Origin: Burkholderia gladioli
Lineage (GTDB): Bacteria; Pseudomonadota; Gammaproteobacteria; Burkholderiales; Burkholderiaceae
DNA length: 64,000 nucleotides
Assembly (NCBI RefSeq): GCF_000959725.1
Contig: NZ_CP009322.1
Location: forward strand, 3,224,001-3,288,000
Direction: 5' to 3'
A model generated the notes under the pieces. That model was given only the letters and a program-made list of their open reading frames with translations. It was not told the DNA's origin and ran no database searches. Below, in pieces: positions 9,373 to 18,853 of the stretch; within the stretch, counting starts at the first letter, position 1; every line of letters begins with the position of its first letter. Made by a program: the position numbers and the translations under genes.

Positions 9373-9879
9373 TCAGCGCGCCAGTCGCGCGATCGCCGCG
9401 GCGTGTTGCGGAAATTCGCGCGCCAGCGCCTGGGCGTCGCCCAGTTCGAATTCGCTGAACTCGAAACCCGGCGCCACCGTGCAACCCACGAAGGCGAGCC
9501 CGCCCGGCTCCGCGCAGACCGCGCCGAACCAGCGCCCGGCCGGCACCACGGCCTGGCTCACGGTGCCGGGATGGGTGAGCGGATTGCCGAGCCGATGGAC
9601 CAGATGGCCCTGCTGCTCGTCGAGCACATGCACCTCGAGCGGCTCGCCGGCATAGAAATGCCAGACCTCGTCGGAGCGGATCCGATGCCAGGTCGAGTAC
9701 GCGCCGTCACAGAGCAGGTAGTAGATCGCGGTCGAGGCGCTGCGCGCCGCGCCGTCGCTCGAACGCGCCACCTCGAGCGGCGCGCGGTAGGTTTCGCGGA
9801 AATAGCCGCCCTCGGGATGCGGCTGGAGGGCGAAGCGTTCGATCAGCTCGGCGGCGGCTCGGGAAGGGGCTTGCGTCAT
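9373..9879 (-). CDS. Cupin-fold protein of the DUF985 family
   Basis: 168 residues from ATG 9879; the open frame continues upstream without a domain. Typical DUF985 features: 'ELIERFALQPHPEGGYFRETYR', 'AIYYLLCDGAYSTWHRIRSDEVWHFYAGEPLEVHVL' and a C-terminal 'EFSEFELGDAQALAREFPQHA'. The family has a double-stranded beta-helix fold like yeast YML079w; biochemical function is unsettled. A single gene, convergent with the response regulator. Confidence 0.85.
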   Translation of the reverse strand: MTQAPSRAAAELIERFALQPHPEGGYFRETYRAPLEVARSSDGAARSASTAIYYLLCDGAYSTWHRIRSDEVWHFYAGEPLEVHVLDEQQGHLVHRLGNPLTHPGTVSQAVVPAGRWFGAVCAEPGGLAFVGCTVAPGFEFSEFELGDAQALAREFPQHAAAIARLAR

Positions 9880-10104
9880 CGGATCGGCACCTGGGAGAAA
9901 GGATGTGCCCGCAAGCGTAGCGCAACGCGGCCGATCCGTGCACGAGCGCCGACGGGGGCGAGGCGCAGCAATGCGCATTCCCGGACCTCGGGTCGCGAAG
10001 CTGTCGAAATGGGAGGAAGCGAGAGGCGTCTCGCCACGGTTTTGCCACGATCCGCGCAACGATACGGCACATCGTTGTGGATACAAGCATGAGGAAGGAG
10101 ACAG

Positions 10105-10143
10105 GCGCGGCCGCCCCGCCATAACCGGCGAAGGCGGCCGCGC
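10105..10143 (-). terminator. GC-rich hairpin after the mlaC/hpnM gene
   Basis: Perfect 11-bp inverted repeat (GCGCGGCCGCC / GGCGGCCGCGC) with a 17-base loop, starting 14 bases beyond the stop of the minus-strand gene at 10158. There is no U tract, so it may be an attenuator or mRNA-stabilising stem instead of an intrinsic terminator. The rest of the 9880-10157 gap shows nothing recognisable. Confidence 0.4.
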
Positions 10144-10157
10144 GAACGCGTGCCGGC

Positions 10158-10754
10158 TTAGTTGACGCGCGCGTTATGCTTCTGCAGGAAGCTGATCAGG
10201 CCGTCGATCCCGCCCGCGGCCAGTTGCGACTTGAACTGCCCCTGGTAGACCTGGATCAGCCAGGCCCCGGACATGTCGATGTCGTAGATCTTCCAGTCGT
10301 TGCCTTCCTTGCCGAGCCGGTAGCCGACGTTCTGCGTATCGCCCGGCGTGCTCACGGTGGACTGGACCAGCGCGTCGGTGGCGTTGCCGCCGCCGGCCTT
10401 GAAGGTGAACTTCGCGTCCTGGCTGCCGAGCTGGGCCAGCGAGGCCGCGTAGGTGCGCGTCATCAGGAGCCGAAATTGCTTGTAGAGCTCCTGCTGCTGC
10501 GCCGGGCTCGCCTGGCTCCAGGCGCTGCCGACGGCGATCCGGGTGGTGCGCTCGAAGTTCGCCACCGGCAGGAAACGCGTCTCGACGACCTGCGTGATCT
10601 TGGCCATGTCGCCGCCGCGCGCGGCGGGATCGGCCTTCATGGCGTTGACGGTCCCCTCGACCGCGGAGCGGACCACGTCGACAGGCGCGCTTTGCGCGAA
10701 AGCCGTGACGGAGACGGCCGCCGCCGCGACGAATGCAATCAGATGACGTTTCAT
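10158..10754 (-). CDS. hpnM: MlaC/Ttg2D-family periplasmic lipid carrier (HpnM-like)
   Basis: 198 residues with a clean signal peptide (MKRHLIAFVAAAAVSVTAFA, cleavage after AFA). The mature part matches the MlaC/Tol_Tol_Ttg2 family: 'VRSAVEGTVNAM', 'VETRFLPVANFERTTRIAVGSAW', 'QQQELYKQFRLLMTRTYAASLAQ', 'KIYDIDMSGAWLIQVYQGQF'. MlaC proteins carry phospholipids through the periplasm; the HpnM subgroup is found next to hopanoid transporters. It lies head-to-head with hpnN (295-bp divergent region), supporting the HpnM reading, but a role as general MlaC cannot be excluded because mlaA is also next door. Confidence 0.8.
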   Translation of the reverse strand: MKRHLIAFVAAAAVSVTAFAQSAPVDVVRSAVEGTVNAMKADPAARGGDMAKITQVVETRFLPVANFERTTRIAVGSAWSQASPAQQQELYKQFRLLMTRTYAASLAQLGSQDAKFTFKAGGGNATDALVQSTVSTPGDTQNVGYRLGKEGNDWKIYDIDMSGAWLIQVYQGQFKSQLAAGGIDGLISFLQKHNARVN

Positions 10755-11049
10755 GCGTTCTCTTGCTCTCGAAAAAAAGAAGCCGGCGCCAATGGCTCCG
10801 GATCGAAACAGTATAGCGGCCGATCCCGCGCGCGGCGCCCCCGGGGGCCGCGCCGGAAAGCTTCGTTACGCCACGCTTACGTTTGTCACCACCCGATGAC
10901 ATCCTGTTCCGGCCGGGCGCGATCTGGTCCGGCACCGTTTCTACCACGCCGGCCGTCGAAAACGGGGCGCGGACCTAGCCGCCTCCGAAACCGCCGCGCC
11001 GGTATACTTGGTCACTTTTGCCCGAGGCCCGCCCCCGCCAGCCCGCCCA

Positions 11050-13680
11050 ATGCTGACAACCCTACTCGTCCGACTCGTTGCCTGGTCGGTACGGCGCCCG
11101 ATCCTGGTCGTCGTGCTGTCGCTCCTGATCGCCGCCTTCGCCGGTGTCTATACCGTCCAGCATTTCAAGATCAATACCGATGTCAGCAAGCTGATCGACA
11201 ACGAACCGCAATGGGCGGCACTTGGAAAGGCCGTCGACGACGCCTTCCCGCAGCGCAGCCAGACGCTGTTGGCCGTGGTCGAGGCGCCCGCGCCGGAATT
11301 CGCGTCGGCGGCCGCCGACGCGCTGGCCGCCGCGCTCGACAAGGACACCCAGGCCGGCCGCATCGGCCAGGTCTCGCTGCCGGCCGGCGGCCCGCTGTTC
11401 GAGCGCGACGCGCTGCTGTTCCTGTCGCCCGCCGAGCTCGCCAAGACCACCTCCAAGCTCGCCGACGCGCGCCCGCTGGTCAACACGCTGGCCAAGGACC
11501 CGAGCGTCACCGGCCTGGCCACCACGCTGTCCACCACGCTCGGCCAGCCGCTCCTGACCGGCCAGGTCACCCTGCCCGGCATGAAGACCCTGCTCGGCCG
11601 CGCCGCCGCCTCGGTGGACGACGTGCTGGCCGGCCGGCCGGCCGCCTTCTCGTGGCGCGCGCTGGTCGACAGCGATGCCGCCAAGCAGCCCGCCTTCGCG
11701 TTCGTGACGGTCGAGCCGATGGTCAACTACGGCGCGCTGAAGGCCGGCGAGCAGACCGAGCGCACGATCCGCGAGACGGCCGCCTCGCTGCAGCTCGACA
11801 AGCGCTTCGGCGCGGTGGTCCGGCTCACCGGCGAGCAACCGCTGGCCGACGAGGAATTCGCCTCGGTGCAGGACGGCGCGGCGCTCAACGGCATCGGTAC
11901 GCTGATCGTGGTGCTGATCATCCTGTGGCTGGCGCTGCGCTCCAAGCGCATGATCGGCGCGGTGCTGATCACGCTGGTGGTGGGCCTGGTGGTGACGGCC
12001 GCGCTGGGCCTGGCGATGGTCGGCTCGCTGAACATGATCTCGGTGGCCTTCATGGTGCTGTTCGTCGGGCTCGGCGTCGATTTCGCGATCCAGTACGGCG
12101 TGAAGTACCGCGAGGAACGCCATCGCGACCCGAACCTCGAGCACGCGCTGCTGGGCGCCGCGCATTCGATGGGCGTGCCGCTCTCGCTGGCCACCGCCGC
12201 GGTGGCCGCGAGCTTCTTCTCGTTCCTGCCGACCGCCTATCGCGGCGTCTCGGAGCTGGGCCTGATCGCCGGCGTCGGCATGTTCGTCGCGCTGTTCACC
12301 ACCATGACGCTGCTGCCGGCCCTGCTCAAGCTGATGCACCCGCCCGGCGAGGCGAAGGCGCCGGGCTTCCCGCGCCTCGCGCCGGTCGACGACTACCTCG
12401 ACCGCCACCGCAAGCCGATCCTGATCGGCACCCTGGTGGTGGTGATCGGCGCCCTGCCGCTGCTCACGCGCCTGCACTTCGACTTCAACCCGCTGCACCT
12501 GAAGGATCCGCACAGCGAGTCGATGGCCACCCTGATCGCGCTGAAGGATTCGCCGGAAGCCTCGGTCAACGACGTGCACATGCTGGCGCCCACGCTGGCC
12601 GCGGCCGACGCCGCCGCGGCGCGCCTGGCCAAGCTGCCCGAGGTGGGCCGCACCACCACGCTGTCGTCCTTCCTGCCCGCCGAGCAGCCCGAGAAGCTCG
12701 CCATCATCAAGACCGCCGCCGATTCCCTGCTGCCGGCGCTGACCCAGCAGCCCGCGCCGCCCGCCAGCGACGCGCAGCGTGTGGCCGCGCTCAAGCGCGC
12801 CTCGGCCCTGCTCGGCTACGCGGTGGAGGATCATCCGGGCCCGGGCGCGGCCGAGGCCAAGCACCTGTCGGAATCGCTCGCCAAGCTGGCGGCCGCCGAT
12901 CCGGCCGCGCGCGATCGCGCCGAACTCGCCTTCTCCAGCACCCTGAAGATCGCGCTCGGCCAGCTCGCCTCGCTGCTGCAGCCATACGAGATCACGCGCG
13001 CCAACCTGCCGCCGCAGATGGTCAACGACTGGGTCGCGCCCGACGGCCGCGCGCTGGTGCAGATCTCGCCGAAGGTGCCGCCCGGCGTCGATCCCGGCGA
13101 CGACGTGATGCTGCGCCACTTCGCGCAGGCCGTGAAGCAGGCCGAGCCGGCCACCATCGGCGGCCCGATCTCGATCCTGCATTCGGCCGACACCATCATC
13201 AAGGCCTTCCTGCAGGCCGCGGGCCTGTCGATCCTGTCGATCACGGTCCTGCTGTGGATCACCCTGCGCCGCTTCGGCGACGTGCTGCGCACGCTGGTGC
13301 CGCTGCTGGTATCGGGCGTGGTCACGCTGGAGCTATGCGTGCTGCTGGGCATGTCGCTGAACTTCGCCAACATCATCGCGCTGCCGCTGATGCTGGGCGT
13401 CGGCGTGGCCTTCAAGGTGTACTTCGTGATGGCATGGCGCGCGGGCCAGACCGGCCTGCTGCATTCGAGCCTCACGCACGCGGTGCTGTTCAGCGCCGCG
13501 ACCACGGCCACCGCCTTCGGTAGCCTGTGGTTATCGCATCATCCGGGGACGGCGAGCATGGGCAAGCTGCTCGCGCTCGCGCTGTCCTGTACGCTGATCG
13601 GCGCCGTGGTGTTCCAGCCCGTGCTGATGGGCAAACCGCGCGTGCCACGCGCCCCCCAATCCCCCGAAATCGATGAATAA
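11050..13680 (+). CDS. hpnN: Hopanoid-associated RND-type transporter HpnN (MMPL family)
   Basis: 876 residues from ATG 11050. An MMPL/RND protein: TM1 right after the start (about 14-35), a large periplasmic loop, a five-helix block around 290-450 with '[19 protein letters not shown]' (GxxxD motif of TM4), a second loop, and a matching block around 725-860 ('[17 protein letters not shown]'). HpnN moves hopanoids from the inner to the outer membrane in Rhodopseudomonas and Burkholderia. Synthesis genes hpnD-shc-hpnG lie 5 kb away. It overlaps mlaA by 8 bases, so export and outer-membrane lipid asymmetry genes are co-transcribed. Confidence 0.88.
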   Translation: MLTTLLVRLVAWSVRRPILVVVLSLLIAAFAGVYTVQHFKINTDVSKLIDNEPQWAALGKAVDDAFPQRSQTLLAVVEAPAPEFASAAADALAAALDKDTQAGRIGQVSLPAGGPLFERDALLFLSPAELAKTTSKLADARPLVNTLAKDPSVTGLATTLSTTLGQPLLTGQVTLPGMKTLLGRAAASVDDVLAGRPAAFSWRALVDSDAAKQPAFAFVTVEPMVNYGALKAGEQTERTIRETAASLQLDKRFGAVVRLTGEQPLADEEFASVQDGAALNGIGTLIVVLIILWLALRSKRMIGAVLITLVVGLVVTAALGLAMVGSLNMISVAFMVLFVGLGVDFAIQYGVKYREERHRDPNLEHALLGAAHSMGVPLSLATAAVAASFFSFLPTAYRGVSELGLIAGVGMFVALFTTMTLLPALLKLMHPPGEAKAPGFPRLAPVDDYLDRHRKPILIGTLVVVIGALPLLTRLHFDFNPLHLKDPHSESMATLIALKDSPEASVNDVHMLAPTLAAADAAAARLAKLPEVGRTTTLSSFLPAEQPEKLAIIKTAADSLLPALTQQPAPPASDAQRVAALKRASALLGYAVEDHPGPGAAEAKHLSESLAKLAAADPAARDRAELAFSSTLKIALGQLASLLQPYEITRANLPPQMVNDWVAPDGRALVQISPKVPPGVDPGDDVMLRHFAQAVKQAEPATIGGPISILHSADTIIKAFLQAAGLSILSITVLLWITLRRFGDVLRTLVPLLVSGVVTLELCVLLGMSLNFANIIALPLMLGVGVAFKVYFVMAWRAGQTGLLHSSLTHAVLFSAATTATAFGSLWLSHHPGTASMGKLLALALSCTLIGAVVFQPVLMGKPRVPRAPQSPEIDE

Positions 13681-14608
13681 ACTCCGAATCACTGCCGCGG
13701 CCACGCTGGCCGGCGCGCTGCTGAGCGGCTGCGCGACCGGCCCCAACCGGACCCCGGGCGACCCGCTCGAGCCGATGAACCGTGCCATCTTCACCTTCAA
13801 CGACACGGTCGACACGCATATCGCCGTGCCGATCGCGCGCGGCTACCAGAAGATCACGCCGAGCCCGCTGCGCACCGCGATCAGCAGCTTCTTCTCGAAC
13901 CTCGGCGATCTCGGCAATGCCGCGAACAACCTGCTGCAACTGCGCGTAACCGACGCCACCGAGGACGTGATGCGGGTGGTGATCAATTCGGTGTTCGGCG
14001 TGGCGGGCCTGTTCGACGTGGCCACGGTGGCCGGCCTGCCCAAGCATCACCAGGACTTCGGCCTGACGCTGGCGCGCTGGGGCGTGCCCGCGGGCCCCTA
14101 CCTGGTGCTGCCGGTGTTCGGGCCCAGCTCGTTCCGCGACGGCGTGGGCCGCGCGGTGGACGTGCGCTTCAACCTGCTCAACTACATCGAGCCGGCGGTG
14201 CGCAACCCGATGTACATCGCGCAGTTCATCAGCGCGCGCGCCGACCTGCTCGGCGCCTCGGACCTGCTGCAGCAGGCCGCGCTCGACAAGTATTCGTTCG
14301 TGCGCGACGCCTACACGCAGCAGCGCCGCTCGGCCACCTATCACGGCGGCGCGGGCGCGGCCTCGCAGGGCACGCTGCCAAGCGGGCTGCCGAACTATGA
14401 TGATCCGGGCTCGAGCGGCGGCGGCGCGAGCGGCGAACCCTCGGGCCTGCCGAACTACGAGGATCCGGGCGCGAACACGGCGGCACCGGCCGCCGGTGCA
14501 TCGGGCGCGGCGGCGGCCTCGGGCGCGGCCGCTACCGCGGTGCCGTCCTCGCCGCTGGCACCGGCCGTGCCGGCCGTGGCGCCGGCCAGCGCGCCGGCTG
14601 CTCGTTGA
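13673..14608 (+). CDS. mlaA: MlaA (VacJ) outer-membrane lipoprotein with repetitive C-terminal tail
   Basis: 311 residues. Lipoprotein signal with lipobox LLSGC (Cys near 20), then the MlaA core: '[19 protein letters not shown]', '[17 protein letters not shown]', '[28 protein letters not shown]'. MlaA removes phospholipids from the outer leaflet of the outer membrane and hands them to MlaC. The last 90 residues are an Ala/Pro/Gly-rich tail not found in short MlaA proteins, containing a near-exact duplication of SGLPNY(D/E)DPG. Overlaps hpnN by 8 bases. Confidence 0.88.
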   Translation: MNKLRITAAATLAGALLSGCATGPNRTPGDPLEPMNRAIFTFNDTVDTHIAVPIARGYQKITPSPLRTAISSFFSNLGDLGNAANNLLQLRVTDATEDVMRVVINSVFGVAGLFDVATVAGLPKHHQDFGLTLARWGVPAGPYLVLPVFGPSSFRDGVGRAVDVRFNLLNYIEPAVRNPMYIAQFISARADLLGASDLLQQAALDKYSFVRDAYTQQRRSATYHGGAGAASQGTLPSGLPNYDDPGSSGGGASGEPSGLPNYEDPGANTAAPAAGASGAAAASGAAATAVPSSPLAPAVPAVAPASAPAAR

Positions 14609-14660
14609 GCGTGCCGTACTGAGTAGCGTGCAGCAGGCCGGCTGCATCGAGCCGGCCGCC

Positions 14661-14708
14661 GTGACCGCGCCACGACGCGGTCACGGCGACGCTCAACCGA
14701 GCGTCGCC
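14661..14708 (+). terminator. Two back-to-back perfect hairpins after mlaA
   Basis: Stem 1 is GTGACCGCG / CGCGGTCAC with a six-base loop (14661-14684). Stem 2 follows with no gap: GGCGACGCTC / GAGCGTCGCC with loop AACC (14685-14708). They end the hpnN-mlaA unit and face the convergent gene at 14774. No T run follows, so termination may be factor-dependent or the stems protect the mRNA 3' end. Confidence 0.5.
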
Positions 14709-14773
14709 ATCCCGGGCAGGCGAACGCCTTCGACCCGAACGCGCGCCAGTCTCATCTCCCCTGTTTTTCCGCC

Positions 14774-15328
14774 TCACTCCGCGAACGGCAATGTCTGCTG
14801 GCCGTTCGCGCGCATCCCGAACACGTTCAGCGTCATCGCCACCAGCGCGTAATAGCCGAGCAAGCCCACCAGGTTGATTACCACCTCATGGCCGAAGCGC
14901 GCGAGCGCCGCGTCGTAGGTCGCGTCGCTCACGCGCTGCGTGTCGTAGAGCTCGGTCGCGAAACGGTGGACCAGCGCATCGTCGGCGTCGTCGAAGACGG
15001 GCGTCTCGCCGCGCCGGATCGCTTCGGCCACCGCCGCCGGCACGCCGGCGTCCAGGGCGATCGGCAGATGGATGTGCCATTCGGCCTGCGAGCGCCAGCG
15101 CGCGGCGGTGGCCAGGATCGCCAGCTCGGACAGGCGCAGCGGCAAGCCCGTTTGGTAGCGGCAGAACGCGCCGAGCCGCTGCGCATGCTGGGCCAGCACC
15201 GGGCTGTGGATCCAGCCGAGGAAGGGTCCGTTGAGGTTGCCGCGCGGGCCGGCCAGGATTTCGTCGAGCACGGCGCGCTGTTCGTCGGAGGCGCTCGCGG
15301 TATCGAACGGGGGAAGGCGGTTCGTCAT
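14774..15328 (-). CDS. Carboxymuconolactone decarboxylase family protein
   Basis: 184 residues. The CMD fold is suggested by 'GPFLGWIHSPVLAQHAQRLGAFCRY', 'LSELAILATAARWRSQAEWHIHLPIALDAGVPAAVAEAI' and 'DALVHRFATELYDTQRVSDATYDAALARFGHEVVINLVGLLGYYALVAMTLNVF'. The AhpD CxxC pair is absent, so a peroxidase role is unlikely; this is the decarboxylase-like, often uncharacterised, branch. About 100 bases downstream of the aminotransferase stop on the same strand, so it may belong to that operon. Confidence 0.8.
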   Translation of the reverse strand: MTNRLPPFDTASASDEQRAVLDEILAGPRGNLNGPFLGWIHSPVLAQHAQRLGAFCRYQTGLPLRLSELAILATAARWRSQAEWHIHLPIALDAGVPAAVAEAIRRGETPVFDDADDALVHRFATELYDTQRVSDATYDAALARFGHEVVINLVGLLGYYALVAMTLNVFGMRANGQQTLPFAE

Positions 15329-15429
15329 GTCGGAAGTCCGGACTGGAGTGGAAGGCGGGGCGCGGCGGGCAGGCAGCGATCGATGTCGATCGTGGCGCCT
15401 GCCGGCGGCCCTCGAAGGGCCGGGGCGCT

Positions 15430-16770
15430 TCAGCGCGCGGCGCCGCTCGATGCCAGCGCCGCGTCGAGCGACTGCGCCAGCCGCTCGACGATGATATCGA
15501 TTTGCTCGGCCGAGCAGATGAAAGGCGGTGCCAGCAGCACGTGGTCGCCCTGCCGGCCGTCGACCGTGCCGCCCATCGGGTAGACCATCAACCCGCGCGC
15601 CATCGCCTCGCGCCGCAGGGCCGCATGCAGGCGCAGGGAAGGATCGAAGGGCTGCCTGGTGCCGCGATCGGCGACGAATTCGACGCCGACGAACAGGCCG
15701 CGCCCGCGCACGTCGCCGACGGCTTCGTGATCGGCGAAACGCTCACGAAGTTGCGCGCGCAACTGTTCGCCGCGCTCGCGCACGTTGTCGAGCAGGCCTT
15801 CCTCGGCGATCACGCGCTGCACCTCGAGCGCGGCCGCGCAGGCGGTGGCATGGCCGATATAGGTGTGCCCGTGCTGGAAGAACCCGGTGCCGCCCACGAT
15901 CGCGTCATAGATCCGGTCGCTGGCGAGCGTCGCGCCGATCGGCTGATAACCGGCGCCGAGCCCCTTGGCGATGGTCAGGATGTCGGGCGCGATGCCGTCC
16001 TCCTCGCAGGCGAACAGATGGCCGGTGCGGCCCATGCCCGACATGATCTCGTCGAGGATCAGCAGGACACCGTATTTATCGCAGACGGCGCGGACCTTGC
16101 GAAAATATGCGCGCACCGGCGGCACCGCGCCGGCCGTCGCGCCCACCACGGTCTCCGCGACGAAGGCCGCGACCGTCTCCGGACCCAGTTCCAGGATCCG
16201 ATTCTCGAGTTCGTCGGCGAGCCGCTGGGCGAAGGCTTCCTCGCTTTCGTCGGCGCGCTGCTCGCGATAGGCGTAGCAGGGGCTCACGTGATGCGCGTCG
16301 ATCAGCAGCGGCAGGAAGGGCTCGCGGCGCCACGGGTTGCCGCCGATCGCCAGCGCGCCGAGCGTATTGCCGTGATAGCTCTGGCGCCGCGCGATGAAGT
16401 GGCGGCGTGCCGGCTGGCCGATCTCGACGAAATACTGGCGTGCCAGCTTCAGCGCCGCCTCGATCGATTCCGAGCCGCCCGACGTGAAATACACGTGGCC
16501 GAGCCCGGCCGGTGCCGCCTCGATCAGGCGATCGGCCAGTTCCTCGACGGGCTCGGTGGTGAAGAACGAGCTATGCGCGTAAGGCAGGCGCTCGGCTTGC
16601 CGCTTGATCGCCTCGATCACGCGCGTGTTGCTATGGCCGAGGCAGGAAACGGCCGCGCCGCCGCAGGCATCGATGTAGCGCTTGCCCGTCGAGTCGATGA
16701 GCTCGATGCCGTCGCCGGCCACCGCGACGGGAAGGGTCGCGCGCGGGGCGCGATGAAATACCTTGGTCAT
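15430..16770 (-). CDS. Class III PLP-dependent aminotransferase (aspartate aminotransferase family)
   Basis: 446 residues, full length. Conserved features: 'IDACGGAAVSCLGHSN', 'VYFTSGGSESIEAALKLARQYF' (cofactor-phosphate loop), 'SYHGNT', 'LLILDEIMSGMGRTGHLFA' and 'DILTIAKGLGAGYQPIGA' with the PLP-binding Lys. These enzymes use omega-amino acids, beta-alanine/GABA or diamines with pyruvate or 2-oxoglutarate; the substrate is not evident. It lies 87 bases behind the C45 acyltransferase gene and shares its promoter, which hints at processing of an amide or beta-lactam-like amine substrate. Confidence 0.88.
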   Translation of the reverse strand: MTKVFHRAPRATLPVAVAGDGIELIDSTGKRYIDACGGAAVSCLGHSNTRVIEAIKRQAERLPYAHSSFFTTEPVEELADRLIEAAPAGLGHVYFTSGGSESIEAALKLARQYFVEIGQPARRHFIARRQSYHGNTLGALAIGGNPWRREPFLPLLIDAHHVSPCYAYREQRADESEEAFAQRLADELENRILELGPETVAAFVAETVVGATAGAVPPVRAYFRKVRAVCDKYGVLLILDEIMSGMGRTGHLFACEEDGIAPDILTIAKGLGAGYQPIGATLASDRIYDAIVGGTGFFQHGHTYIGHATACAAALEVQRVIAEEGLLDNVRERGEQLRAQLRERFADHEAVGDVRGRGLFVGVEFVADRGTRQPFDPSLRLHAALRREAMARGLMVYPMGGTVDGRQGDHVLLAPPFICSAEQIDIIVERLAQSLDAALASSGAAR

Positions 16771-16857
16771 GATCGTGTTTGCTCCTGCTGGCTGCTGGAA
16801 GACGGGTTCGTAAATGCCATCGGCGCCGCACGACGCGGTTGCCGGCTGCGGTTCGGG

Positions 16858-17895
16858 TCAGGCGGCCTCGCGCGTCACGCGCAGCGCGAAACCCGTCACG
16901 CCATCGCGTCTCACCGAGAAATCGACGCCGTGCCGGTCGATCTCGAAGAGGGCTGTCGCGAGCGTGTTTTCGTCGTCGGGATCGGCCGGATCGTCACGGA
17001 AGATCGGCAGGCCCGCGCCACCGCGATCGGCGAGCACGCCGGCCAGCGCGTCGAGGTCCGTCGCGGCGAGCGCGGGCAGCAACGCGTCGAGCCGCGCCTG
17101 CCGATCGCGCGACGAAGCGGTGACGATCTGCGCGTCGGCATCGGCATTTGGGCCGGGATGCACGAGGTGGTTGGCATGGCCGTAGCGCGCCTCGACGCTC
17201 GTCACCGAGGTACGGGCCGCGCTGGCCTCGACGCTGACAATGCGGGTATCGCCGGCGCAGCCGAGCATGTGATGGAAACCACTCGCAAGCGGCGTGTCGC
17301 GCAGCAGCGCGAGCGCGGCATCGAGCGAGGTGGTGTCGAGCACCGCCCGCGCCAGCACCATGCGCGGCACGCCGGCCGCCGGCGCGGTGATCCGCACGTT
17401 GTTGATGGTCTGTACCAGGCCGGCGCGGTTCAGCGCGAAGGTGTGGCCGGGGAGCGAACCGGGATAGTAGAAGCTGAGGAAGCCGGGGCCGCGCGTCGGG
17501 CGAACCTCGACAAGCCAGCAGCGATCGAGCAGGAACGGATCGCCGTCCTCGTTGTGGGCGATGCGGCAGCCGCTCGCGTCGCGCGCCGCGACGGTGGTGC
17601 AGCCGTCGCCGGAGCGATTGAGCAGTTCGCCGCGGCAATTCCAGGCGAACACCAGCTCGGCCGGCAGGCCGAGCCCTTCGGCGAGGCCGTCGAGCTCGGC
17701 GACGCAATCGGGAAACATGGCCTCGGCCTCGCGCCGCCAGACCGGCAGCAACGGTTCGCCAAGGTGCGCCTCGAGCGCTCGCCAGGCGCGGCTTTGCGCG
17801 CGGTACGCGGCCATCAGCGGGCGCGCGAGTTCGCCGAGCCGGCGGCCGATCTCGCGCGGCGTGCCGGCGATCACGACGGGGTGGAGTGCTTTCAT
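16858..17895 (-). CDS. C45-family acyltransferase/peptidase (isopenicillin N acyltransferase-like)
   Basis: 345 residues from ATG 17895; the open frame upstream runs through the promoter and is rejected. The AAT (C45) signature is 'CRGELLNRSGDGCTTVAARD', where autocleavage before the Cys of GCTT creates an N-terminal nucleophile, followed by 'NEDGDPF' and later 'HPGPNADADAQI'. C45 proteins hydrolyse or transfer amide-linked acyl groups (N-acyl amino acids, acyl-CoA, penicillins). First gene of an operon with the class III aminotransferase. A reasonable inference: amide hydrolysis followed by transamination of the freed amine. Confidence 0.8.
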   Translation of the reverse strand: MKALHPVVIAGTPREIGRRLGELARPLMAAYRAQSRAWRALEAHLGEPLLPVWRREAEAMFPDCVAELDGLAEGLGLPAELVFAWNCRGELLNRSGDGCTTVAARDASGCRIAHNEDGDPFLLDRCWLVEVRPTRGPGFLSFYYPGSLPGHTFALNRAGLVQTINNVRITAPAAGVPRMVLARAVLDTTSLDAALALLRDTPLASGFHHMLGCAGDTRIVSVEASAARTSVTSVEARYGHANHLVHPGPNADADAQIVTASSRDRQARLDALLPALAATDLDALAGVLADRGGAGLPIFRDDPADPDDENTLATALFEIDRHGVDFSVRRDGVTGFALRVTREAA

Positions 17896-17986
17896 CGATG
17901 CGCTTCGGTAGCTGGAAATTCGGGGGTGGATGTCGATCGACGGCGAGGGCGGGCCAATGCAACAGATCGACAACACATGGGCCGAA

Positions 17987-18016
17987 ATTATACGCATCAA
18001 CAACAAATGTTGTCAC
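17987..18016 (-). promoter_or_regulatory. Sigma70-like promoter for the acyltransferase-aminotransferase operon
   Basis: On the minus strand a perfect -10 TATAAT (17987-17992) lies 18 bp from GTGACA (18011-18016), 91 bases upstream of the start at 17895. The -35 overlaps a perfect 6-2-6 inverted repeat ACAACA-AA-TGTTGT (18000-18013), and GACAACA half sites recur near 17969 and 18031. The layout suggests repression by a dimeric regulator covering the -35 element. The regulator is not encoded next door. Confidence 0.65.
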
Positions 18017-18094
18017 GACGAACGAGACGACAACACGGCCGTGGCGCCGGCACTCGGGCTGTGTCGATACGGAAGAGGGAAACGAACGCGGGAG

Positions 18095-18122
18095 GAAAAA
18101 CGCCCTCGCTAAGCGAGGGCGT
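18095..18122 (-). terminator. Intrinsic terminator of the hpnD-shc-hpnG unit
   Basis: Perfect 11-bp stem AACGCCCTCGC / GCGAGGGCGTT with loop TAA; read on the minus strand the stem is followed by a run of T (complement of 18095-18099). It lies 27 bases beyond the hpnG stop, a textbook rho-independent terminator for the hopanoid synthesis genes. Confidence 0.85.
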
Positions 18123-18149
18123 TATCGGCAGGAATCGCCGTGGCTCGAC

Positions 18150-18851
18150 TCAGACGCCTCGCCAGGCGCCTTCGCGCTCGAAGGCGTGACGCGCCTGGAT
18201 CAGCGTGGTCTTGGCCGCGCGCGCGTCGCCGGCCAGCTTCAGCAGCGCGCCCAGTTGCGAGGGTTGTTTCGCGAGTTCGCGCAGGATCGGCAGGATGGTG
18301 GTGGTACCGTCGTCGCGCAGGCCGGCGGTGGCCGCGCTCGGCAGGGTGCGCCAGGACGGATCGACGATCGCCCGGCACACCGCGAAGGGCACGCCGCGCG
18401 CCGCCGCGAAGGCGCCGGCGATATGCGATTCCATGTCGACGGCGAGCGCGCCGTGGCGCGCGTGCAGCGCGGCCTTCTGCTGCGCGTCGACGACCGGCGC
18501 GCCGACCGCCGCGATCCGCCCGAGCCGCAGGTTCGGCACCACCGGCGTGCCGCGCAACGCGGCCACCAGCCGGCGGTTCCAGCCGGCATCGGTGAGCACC
18601 TCGCCGAACGGGCCGTCGATCGCCTCGGCGATGACAAGCGCGCCCGGCGCCAGATCGGGCGCGAGGCCGCCCGCCGTACCGAAGCTGATGATGCCCGAGC
18701 AGCCGCCCTCGACCGCTTCCGACAAGGCGCGCTCGAGCCGGTCGGCGCGCGCCGCGTAGACGGTCTCGACGCCCTCGCCACGCGCGATCCTCGCCTCGAA
18801 GGCCATGCCGGTGACGGCGATTACCGGCGCCAGGGTGGTCTGGGTCGCCAT
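18150..18851 (-). CDS. hpnG: Hopanoid-associated phosphorylase HpnG
   Basis: 233 residues from ATG 18851, two bases after the shc stop. A nucleoside-phosphorylase fold: 'ITGMAFEAR' like N-terminal strand (here 'AVTGMAFEARIARGEGV'), 'GCSGIISFGTAGGLAPDLAPGALVIAEAI', 'KAALHARHGALAVDMESHIAGAFAAARGVPFAVCRAIVDP'. HpnG removes adenine from adenosylhopane to give ribosylhopane, the step toward bacteriohopanetetrol. The E-x-H-x-A purine-site region 'DMESHIAG' is intact. Last gene of the shc unit. Confidence 0.85.
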   Translation of the reverse strand: MATQTTLAPVIAVTGMAFEARIARGEGVETVYAARADRLERALSEAVEGGCSGIISFGTAGGLAPDLAPGALVIAEAIDGPFGEVLTDAGWNRRLVAALRGTPVVPNLRLGRIAAVGAPVVDAQQKAALHARHGALAVDMESHIAGAFAAARGVPFAVCRAIVDPSWRTLPSAATAGLRDDGTTTILPILRELAKQPSQLGALLKLAGDARAAKTTLIQARHAFEREGAWRGV

Positions 18852-18853
18852 CC

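Noticed and set aside
11062..13182. 706-residue minus-strand frame opposite hpnN
   Set aside because: Low-complexity composition and no motif; it mirrors the codon structure of hpnN.
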